From a bacterium (GTDB lineage Bacteria > Verrucomicrobiota > Verrucomicrobiae > Limisphaerales > J093): a stretch of 7,303 nt of DNA. A program made the position numbers and the translations under genes. Shown piece by piece: positions 1 to 4,387 of this stretch; the first letter of the stretch is position 1, and every line of letters starts with the position of its first letter. The DNA lies in the NCBI GenBank assembly GCA_021839785.1, contig JAKCAB010000394.1:1-7303 (forward strand), given 5' to 3'. The notes below the pieces were generated by a model. The model was not told the origin of the DNA, did no database searches, and saw only the letters and a program-made list of their open reading frames with translations.

Positions 1-1404
1 GACTTCGACTTCGTGGCCCGGTCGGCCCAGGCGGAAGATCTTCAATACTTGTCGCTGGCGCAGGCCTGGACGTTGGACAAACCCACGCCGGAAAATTTGG
101 AACGTGAACTGAGCGCTCGCTCCCGGCCTGACTGTGTCCTGACTTGGAACCTGGAGGCGCCCAAGAATTATTACCGGGGCGACGCCGGGCGGTGCCTGGG
201 CCATTGCTGGACGCTGGGGATGCGGGGACGGACGCCGGCGGGCGACGACGCCATCCAATGGCTGTTGCGGGCCAGCGCCCACGATTACGAATCCGACAAG
301 CCCAGCTTCGCCAACTTCGAATCCCACCGATTCATCCACGCGCAAGGCGGCGCCGTGTTTTACAGCCACCCGGCTCGTTGGTGGATTGGGCCGTGGGGCG
401 GTCAGGGAGGCTACCCGCGACAGGAACGGATGCGCGTATCCAACCTGGCGGTGGAACTGCCCTTGGACACGCTATTGGGACCGACCTTTGACGGATTGGA
501 CGTGATGACCAGCGCCGGCGAGTTCGAGGCCAACGCGATGGCTTTCGAACTGTGGTGTCTCCTGCTCAACCACGGCTATCGCGTCGCCGCTACGGCATCT
601 TCGGATTCCTGCTTCGACCGGCCGGGCGGGGCCAATCCAGGCGCCGTGCGTACGTACACTTATATCGGCGATGCGTTTTCGTTGCCGGCGATCGCCCGGG
701 CCACCGCCGAAGGGCGCACCTTCGCCACCAGCGGCCCGCTGCTGGTCGTCTCCGTCGCCGGGCAACCTCCCGGCACGGCCTTTCCGGCGGACGGTAGCGC
801 CCGGGAAATGCGCATCGAGGCCTGGGCTTCGGGAACGGACGCGAAGGGCTTGACGCGATTGGAAGTGCTCCGGAACGGTGCGTCGGTGCGCACCAACCTA
901 TTTTCGCCGGCCATTCCGAGCTTTGCGACGAACATCCTCGTGGCGGATCGGGAGCCCGGCTGGTATTGCGTGCGGCTGTTCGGCGGGGACGTGCAGCGGC
1001 AGCGCGCGATCAGCGGCGCGTTTTTCTTCGATGCCACGCCGTATCAGCGCCCGGCTCCGGTTCCCGCGCGGGTGAGCATCACGATCTTGGACCGAGCGAC
1101 CGGTCAACGGCTTGCCGCCTCGGTGACCGAGGTGGATTTCCGGGGGCCACAGCCGGTCGATGGAACGAAGCATTTTCTGGCGGGTGGTGAGGGTACGATC
1201 ACCGTGCCAGGCTGGGTGCGCCTGCGTGCGGAAGTGCCCAGGTATCGGCCTCTGACCTTGAGTCCGTTTCTAGATAACCCCGGACTGGTAAACTTCATCA
1301 CCGGGCTCGGAGCGGAGGATTTGTTGAACTGGGAGACCTTCGAGCGGGTGCGCGCTTTGCTAAGCAGCGGGAAGCTGACATTTTCGTTGGAAAAGATCCC
1401 TTGA
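1..1404 (+). CDS. CehA/McbA-like metallohydrolase (PHP-type), C-terminal part
   Basis: The frame is open from the first base, so the gene begins upstream. 467 codons are visible, ending in TGA at 1402-1404. The GTG at 13 lies inside conserved sequence and is unlikely to be the start. The segment resembles the C-terminal half of CehA/McbA-family hydrolases, metal-dependent PHP-fold enzymes named after carbaryl hydrolases. Supporting pieces, by window codon number, are GHCW near 67-70, AVFYSHPAR at 118-126 (His123 a likely metal ligand), a GLDVMT stretch near 165-170, and ATASSDS with Asp202, followed by a TFATSGPLL segment. A beta-rich region follows (about 245-350), then an extension of roughly 110 residues that looks like a carboxypeptidase-regulatory or Ig-like fold. 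The usual N-terminal metal-binding His motif is outside the window. The substrate cannot be told; most family members are uncharacterised and often secreted. The family call is from remembered motif patterns and is fairly secure; the function is not. Confidence 0.8.
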   Translation, partial: DFDFVARSAQAEDLQYLSLAQAWTLDKPTPENLERELSARSRPDCVLTWNLEAPKNYYRGDAGRCLGHCWTLGMRGRTPAGDDAIQWLLRASAHDYESDKPSFANFESHRFIHAQGGAVFYSHPARWWIGPWGGQGGYPRQERMRVSNLAVELPLDTLLGPTFDGLDVMTSAGEFEANAMAFELWCLLLNHGYRVAATASSDSCFDRPGGANPGAVRTYTYIGDAFSLPAIARATAEGRTFATSGPLLVVSVAGQPPGTAFPADGSAREMRIEAWASGTDAKGLTRLEVLRNGASVRTNLFSPAIPSFATNILVADREPGWYCVRLFGGDVQRQRAISGAFFFDATPYQRPAPVPARVSITILDRATGQRLAASVTEVDFRGPQPVDGTKHFLAGGEGTITVPGWVRLRAEVPRYRPLTLSPFLDNPGLVNFITGLGAEDLLNWETFERVRALLSSGKLTFSLEKIP

Positions 1405-1433
1405 GCGGGACGGCGCGCGCGGGCGGACTCCGA

Positions 1434-1501
1434 CGGCACGGTCAAGGCGTCAGCAAGCATGGAGGCGTTTTGGCCCACCAGAGTTGCCCTGACCGTTGCC
1501 G
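1434..1501. repeat. Long imperfect inverted repeat / hairpin
   Basis: The left arm (1434-1448: CGGCA, CGGTCA, A, GGC) pairs with the right arm (1486-1501: GCC, C, TGACCG, T, TGCCG). That is 14 base pairs, one unpaired T and one A/C mismatch, enclosing a 37-base loop. It starts 29 bases after the metallohydrolase stop. No T-run follows the right arm, so a simple intrinsic terminator is not indicated. A 3'-end stabilising RNA structure or a degraded palindromic element is possible. Confidence 0.5.
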
Positions 1502-1574
1502 TACCGGGGAAATGAGCAACGCAGGACTGCATGGTACAAAAAATGTCGCAATTGCGACAATAGTTGCCCGACCG
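1482..1574. repeat. Imperfect direct repeat, two copies 80 bases apart
   Basis: AGTTGCCCTGACCG at 1482-1495 recurs as AGTTGCCCGACCG at 1562-1574, differing by one missing T. The first copy overlaps the right arm of the inverted repeat; the second lies just downstream of the 16-bp palindrome. The copies could be paired regulator sites or remnants of a local duplication. With only two copies, chance is not excluded. Confidence 0.4.
1544..1559. promoter_or_regulatory. Perfect 16-bp palindrome, candidate operator
   Basis: TGTCGCAATTGCGACA equals its own reverse complement without a gap. The flanking base pair does not extend it. It lies 192 bases upstream of the aminotransferase start and 139 bases after the metallohydrolase stop. 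A gapless palindrome of this length in a non-coding gap fits the binding site of a dimeric repressor or activator. I cannot name the regulator: the sequence is not a LexA, Fur or classic LacI-type consensus that I recognise. Confidence 0.5.
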
Positions 1575-1637
1575 CGGAAACAGGTAACGCGCCCCATCGG
1601 GGATGTGCCCTTATCCTGCCGCGCCTCAGAATTCGCG

Positions 1638-1665
1638 TTGCAGTTGCGGTCTCAAGGACTAAATT
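1638..1665 (+). promoter_or_regulatory. Weak promoter-like pair upstream of the aminotransferase
   Basis: TTGCAG (1638-1643) and TAAATT (1660-1665) are separated by 16 bases. They match the sigma-70 consensus at 3 of 6 and 4 of 6 positions. Initiation about seven bases downstream would give a leader of roughly 80 bases. It is the best pair I found in the gap, but weak enough to arise by chance. Confidence 0.25.
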
Positions 1666-1751
1666 GCAGCCCAGCAAGCCACGATGCCAAGATGCAGCGC
1701 CGAGAGCTTTGTCCATCGCGCGGATTCGGAGACCGACCCGGAACCTGACCT

Positions 1752-3104
1752 ATGAAGACTCCACTCACACGACGTCATTTCATTCGCCACGCGGCGGCAG
1801 GTTCGGCCGCGCTCACCTGGCTGGGCACCCGCGCGCCGACCGTTTTCGCGGCCGAGGCGGCCCAACCCGCGCTGCTGGGCGGCCCGCCAGTCCACACCGG
1901 CGGCTGGCCCAGTTGGCCGACGTGGCGCGAGACCTGGGAGCCGGCGGTGCTCGAGGTGCTGCGCAGTTGCCGGTGGTTCCGCGGCTCCGGCGAGACTGTG
2001 GCCCGGTTCGAATCGGCGTACGCCCAATTGATCGGCGCCAAGCGCTGCCTGGCCACCGCCAGCGGCACCACCGCGTTGCTCGTCAGCCTGCACGTCATGG
2101 ACGTGGATGCTGGCGACGAAGTCATCGTCTCGCCGTTCACGTTCATCGCCACCTACAATGCGGTCTTGCTCAACAATGCGCTGCCGGTCTTCGCCGACAC
2201 CGACCCGGCCACGTTCACGCTGGATCCGGCTTCGATCGAAAGTCGGATCACGGACCGCACTCGCGCCATTCTGCCAGTCCACATTTACGGCCTGCCGTGC
2301 GACATGGACCCCATCAACGCGCTCGCCCGGAAACACAAGCTCGCGGTGGTTGAAGATGCGTGTCAGGCGTGGCTGGCCGAATACAAAGGCCGCAAGTGCG
2401 GCACGCTGGGGGACCTCGGCTGCTTCAGCTTCCAGGAATCCAAACATCTGCCGGCGGGGGAAGGTGGCGCGGTCACGGGCGACAGCGACGAATTGCTCGA
2501 CCGTTGCCAGTCTTTCCACAACTGCGGTCGCGCCTACGGCACTTACAAGGGCGCCGGGACGTATTTCGCCCGCGGCAGCAACTATCGGATGCAACATTTC
2601 CAGGCCGCCATTTTGCTCCAGCAATTGGATAAACTCAGACTGGACACGGCCCACCGGCGCGAGAACGCGGATTACTTGACGGCTCAACTCCAGCAGATTC
2701 CCGGCATCCAGACGGCGCGCTTGCCGGAGAACAGCCGGGCGGTCTGGCATCTCTATCCATTCCGGTACGACGCGGAGCAGTTCCACGGGTTGCCGCGGGC
2801 CAGGTTTATCCAGGCGCTCAAAGCCGAGGGGATCCCGTGCGGGGGCGGGTACACCGAGCAATACTTCGATGGCCTGCTGGAAGAGGCGATCGCCTCGCGC
2901 GGCTTCCAGCGGCTCTTCAGCGCCGCGCGGCTCAAGGCATATCGTGACCATCTCCACGAACTCAAAGGCAACCGGCTCGTGTGCGAAACCACGGTGGCGA
3001 TGACTCAAAATCTGCTCCTGGCCCAACGCGGCGACATGGACCACATCGTCGAAGCCATCCGCAAGATACAAAGCGCCAGCGCGGAGTTGGCGAAAGCCGC
3101 TTGA
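1752..3104 (+). CDS. Tat-exported DegT/DnrJ/EryC1/StrS-family PLP aminotransferase
   Basis: This 450-residue protein is a fold-type I PLP enzyme of the sugar-aminotransferase family, whose characterised members aminate nucleotide-linked keto-sugars in the cytoplasm. It begins with a twin-arginine signal: RRHFIRH at 7-13, a hydrophobic stretch to about 24, and possible Ala-X-Ala cleavage after Ala33 or Ala36. The mature enzyme shows SGTTALL (104-110, phosphate binding), HIYG (177-180), EDACQAW (201-207, with Asp202 expected to contact the pyridine nitrogen) and SFQESKHLPAGEGGA (226-240), where Lys231 is the expected PLP-binding lysine. NYRM (277-280) is also family-like. The key residues look intact, so activity is plausible. 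The ATG is chosen because the Tat motif follows at once; only a poor GGAA lies 8 bases upstream. Similar Tat-bearing members are, to my recollection, seen in Planctomycetota and Verrucomicrobiota. The substrate is unknown, and the role may not be nucleotide-sugar synthesis. No sugar-biosynthesis partner is visible. Confidence 0.9.
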   Translation: MKTPLTRRHFIRHAAAGSAALTWLGTRAPTVFAAEAAQPALLGGPPVHTGGWPSWPTWRETWEPAVLEVLRSCRWFRGSGETVARFESAYAQLIGAKRCLATASGTTALLVSLHVMDVDAGDEVIVSPFTFIATYNAVLLNNALPVFADTDPATFTLDPASIESRITDRTRAILPVHIYGLPCDMDPINALARKHKLAVVEDACQAWLAEYKGRKCGTLGDLGCFSFQESKHLPAGEGGAVTGDSDELLDRCQSFHNCGRAYGTYKGAGTYFARGSNYRMQHFQAAILLQQLDKLRLDTAHRRENADYLTAQLQQIPGIQTARLPENSRAVWHLYPFRYDAEQFHGLPRARFIQALKAEGIPCGGGYTEQYFDGLLEEAIASRGFQRLFSAARLKAYRDHLHELKGNRLVCETTVAMTQNLLLAQRGDMDHIVEAIRKIQSASAELAKAA

Positions 3105-3219
3105 ACGTTGTGACCGGCGTGGCGCTAACCTTGGTCAACCGGCCGGAGTGAGGCCGATCCACCGACCCACACAGTCCGCTGTGGCTGGCGCGGGCACCAT
3201 CAGCGCTAAAAGGCAGGTT

Positions 3220-3260
3220 CTCTGGAATGCGACCTGTGGCGTCGCAAGCTTCAGCCAGAG
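3220..3260. terminator. Nested hairpin between convergent genes, possible bidirectional terminator
   Basis: An outer 6-bp stem (CTCTGG 3220-3225 with CCAGAG 3255-3260) encloses an inner 6-bp stem (TGCGAC 3228-3233 with GTCGCA 3241-3246) with a 7-base loop. It begins 5 bases beyond the stop of the minus-strand protease gene and 115 bases after the aminotransferase stop. Read on the minus strand, a short TTTT appears only about 10 bases past the outer stem, so this is not a textbook terminator. The position between converging genes is what supports the call. Confidence 0.4.
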
Positions 3261-3265
3261 CCGAC

Positions 3266-4249
3266 TTATGCTTCGCGGCGGAAGCGATAGGCAGCAGCGC
3301 CCAAAAGGCAGAGCGCGCCGGTCACGGCAGCAGTCGAAGCCGGCTCGGGAATCTGGGTGAGATGGGAGGACAAATCGGCCATGTAAGAGCCGTTCCCGGC
3401 ATAGTTGACAGAAGGAGTCCCCGTACTGTCCACAATCGAAAACACCGCAGTCGATCCCGGTTGACCGGAGTAATTGCCAACATACAGGTTGATGCCGGCG
3501 AGTTCCCATTGCCCCCCGTTTTTAACAAAGACCGCGCCACCCGAGTCGTGAGTGGCAAGTTGCGCGGATCCGCTTGTCGGTAACGCGTAGGATCCAAAAA
3601 CATCGGTCTTACTGGAGCCACTCACCACCGATTGCGTAGGAATCGCCAGGGCGTTAACCCCCCAATTCTCCGTGCCGGAAGTTCCATATTTATAGCCAAC
3701 ACCGTACAGACCGGACGGCGTGGTCGTCTCGGTCCAAGTCCAGGGTGACACTGTATCGTTGATATTCCACGTCGTTGGTGAGGCTGCTCCTGTGTAGCCG
3801 AAGCCGATCATGGTCAATGAGGCTCCCAAAGCCGGTGTGTTTGAGGCCAACTTCAGTGTGGGCAAACCCGGATCGGAACTGATCCGGTAAAGCAAGAGAT
3901 CAGTCAGTGAGTTGTCGGGGTTCGTGAGCCGGTAACTACTGCCTGTCACAGCAGAGTACGAAGTTCCACCCAAGTTGATTGTGCCCGCGCCAACGTGATT
4001 GGCGGTCAGCACCCAGTAACCTGATCCACGTCCGGGGATTGAGACGTTGCCGAGATAAACGCCGCTGCTCCCGTTGACCTTGCCCACGTTCGCCCAGCCC
4101 GGATCATCTGCCGGGGCCGAGAAATTCGCGGCGGCGCTTCCTCCGTAAACCACCACTGCCCGGGCGGTTCCCGGCCCCATTGCCATTGCCCCGAGCACCG
4201 CCAATGCGACGCTTCCACCCCGCCTCGCGCCTTTGCGTGACCGCTTCAT
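3266..4249 (-). CDS. Secreted trypsin-like serine protease with PEP-CTERM sorting signal
   Basis: This 327-residue protein has a basic N-terminus (KRSRKGARR), a hydrophobic core and a likely signal-peptidase site after Ala31 (ARA). The chymotrypsin-fold triad is visible: His85 in WVLTANHVG, Asp117 in SLTDLLLYR and Ser236 in THDSGGAVF. HDSGG replaces the usual GDSGG. Position 230, six before the serine where trypsin has its specificity Asp, is Gln, so trypsin-like Arg/Lys preference is not predicted. The C-terminus is a PEP-CTERM signal: PEP at 301-303, a hydrophobic helix (about 306-320) and a basic tail (RFRR). Such proteins are typically processed by an exosortase and reach the surface or extracellular matrix; no exosortase is in this window. 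The open frame extends 45 codons further upstream, but the ATG at 4249 is chosen because it places the signal peptide at the N-terminus. No Shine-Dalgarno is seen. The gene is visibly less GC-rich than its neighbours (hand count 52-55% in sampled 60-base lines). The protease family and sorting signal are secure; the substrate is unknown. Confidence 0.9.
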   Translation of the reverse strand: MKRSRKGARRGGSVALAVLGAMAMGPGTARAVVVYGGSAAANFSAPADDPGWANVGKVNGSSGVYLGNVSIPGRGSGYWVLTANHVGAGTINLGGTSYSAVTGSSYRLTNPDNSLTDLLLYRISSDPGLPTLKLASNTPALGASLTMIGFGYTGAASPTTWNINDTVSPWTWTETTTPSGLYGVGYKYGTSGTENWGVNALAIPTQSVVSGSSKTDVFGSYALPTSGSAQLATHDSGGAVFVKNGGQWELAGINLYVGNYSGQPGSTAVFSIVDSTGTPSVNYAGNGSYMADLSSHLTQIPEPASTAAVTGALCLLGAAAYRFRREA

Positions 4250-4307
4250 GGTATTGTCTGGTTCGCCCGAATTTGGTGTTTCCCGCCACTTCGTTGATTG
4301 CGCGCAG

Positions 4308-4336
4308 ATAGTAACCACCTGCCGGGCGCAGCGCAA
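4308..4336 (-). promoter_or_regulatory. Candidate promoter of the PEP-CTERM protease
   Basis: On the minus strand TTGCGC (4331-4336) and TACTAT (4308-4313) are separated by exactly 17 bases. They match the sigma-70 consensus at 3 of 6 and 4 of 6 positions. Initiation about seven bases downstream would leave a leader of roughly 50 bases before the ATG at 4249, which supports that start over the longer frame. If real, the protease can be expressed independently of the M16 gene upstream. Confidence 0.4.
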
Positions 4337-4354
4337 GTAGGTGCGGTTGCTTAC

Positions 4355-4374
4355 CGCGCCGGCGAGGGGGCGCG
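4355..4374 (-). terminator. Small GC-rich hairpin after the M16 stop, doubtful terminator
   Basis: On the minus strand CGCGCC and GGCGCG form a 6-bp stem around an 8-base loop, beginning 13 bases after the M16 stop codon. No T-run follows. In such GC-rich DNA a stem this short occurs easily by chance. Confidence 0.2.
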
Positions 4375-4387
4375 TCCAACGCACCGG

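Larger units (their letters stand above)
1405..1751. other. Structured non-coding gap between metallohydrolase and aminotransferase
   Basis: This stretch of 347 bases has no credible gene. The open frames crossing it have no family signature and overlap the flanking genes. It holds a long imperfect inverted repeat (1434-1501), an imperfect direct repeat (1482-1495 and 1562-1574), a perfect 16-bp palindrome (1544-1559) and a weak promoter-like pair (1638-1665). A 10-codon ATG-to-TAG frame (1533-1565) spans the palindrome, but nothing supports its translation. The size and structure suggest a terminator or processing region for the upstream gene and a regulated leader for the aminotransferase; this is inference. 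Confidence 0.6.

Noticed and set aside
1533..1565. Ten-codon ATG-to-TAG frame spanning the palindrome (possible leader peptide)
   Set aside because: It has no run of regulatory codons, no RBS and no attenuator-like alternative stems that I can see; a short frame like this is expected by chance.
1401..1748. Open frame of 115 codons across the gap, overlapping the metallohydrolase stop
   Set aside because: It starts at a TTG overlapping the previous stop, has no recognisable motif or RBS, and crosses the repeats and palindrome.
1496..2353. 285-codon plus-strand frame running into the aminotransferase gene
   Set aside because: From 1752 on it is an out-of-frame reading of a clear family member. 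The translation is Arg/Pro/His/Gly-rich, typical of a GC-rich shadow.
1659..3071. 470-codon minus-strand frame opposite the aminotransferase
   Set aside because: It is antisense to a gene with conserved motifs and has no family signature; long antisense frames are common in GC-rich DNA.
4250..4384. 45-codon N-terminal extension of the PEP-CTERM protease
   Set aside because: It would bury the signal peptide inside the protein and run through the candidate promoter; the ATG at 4249 gives a normal signal sequence.
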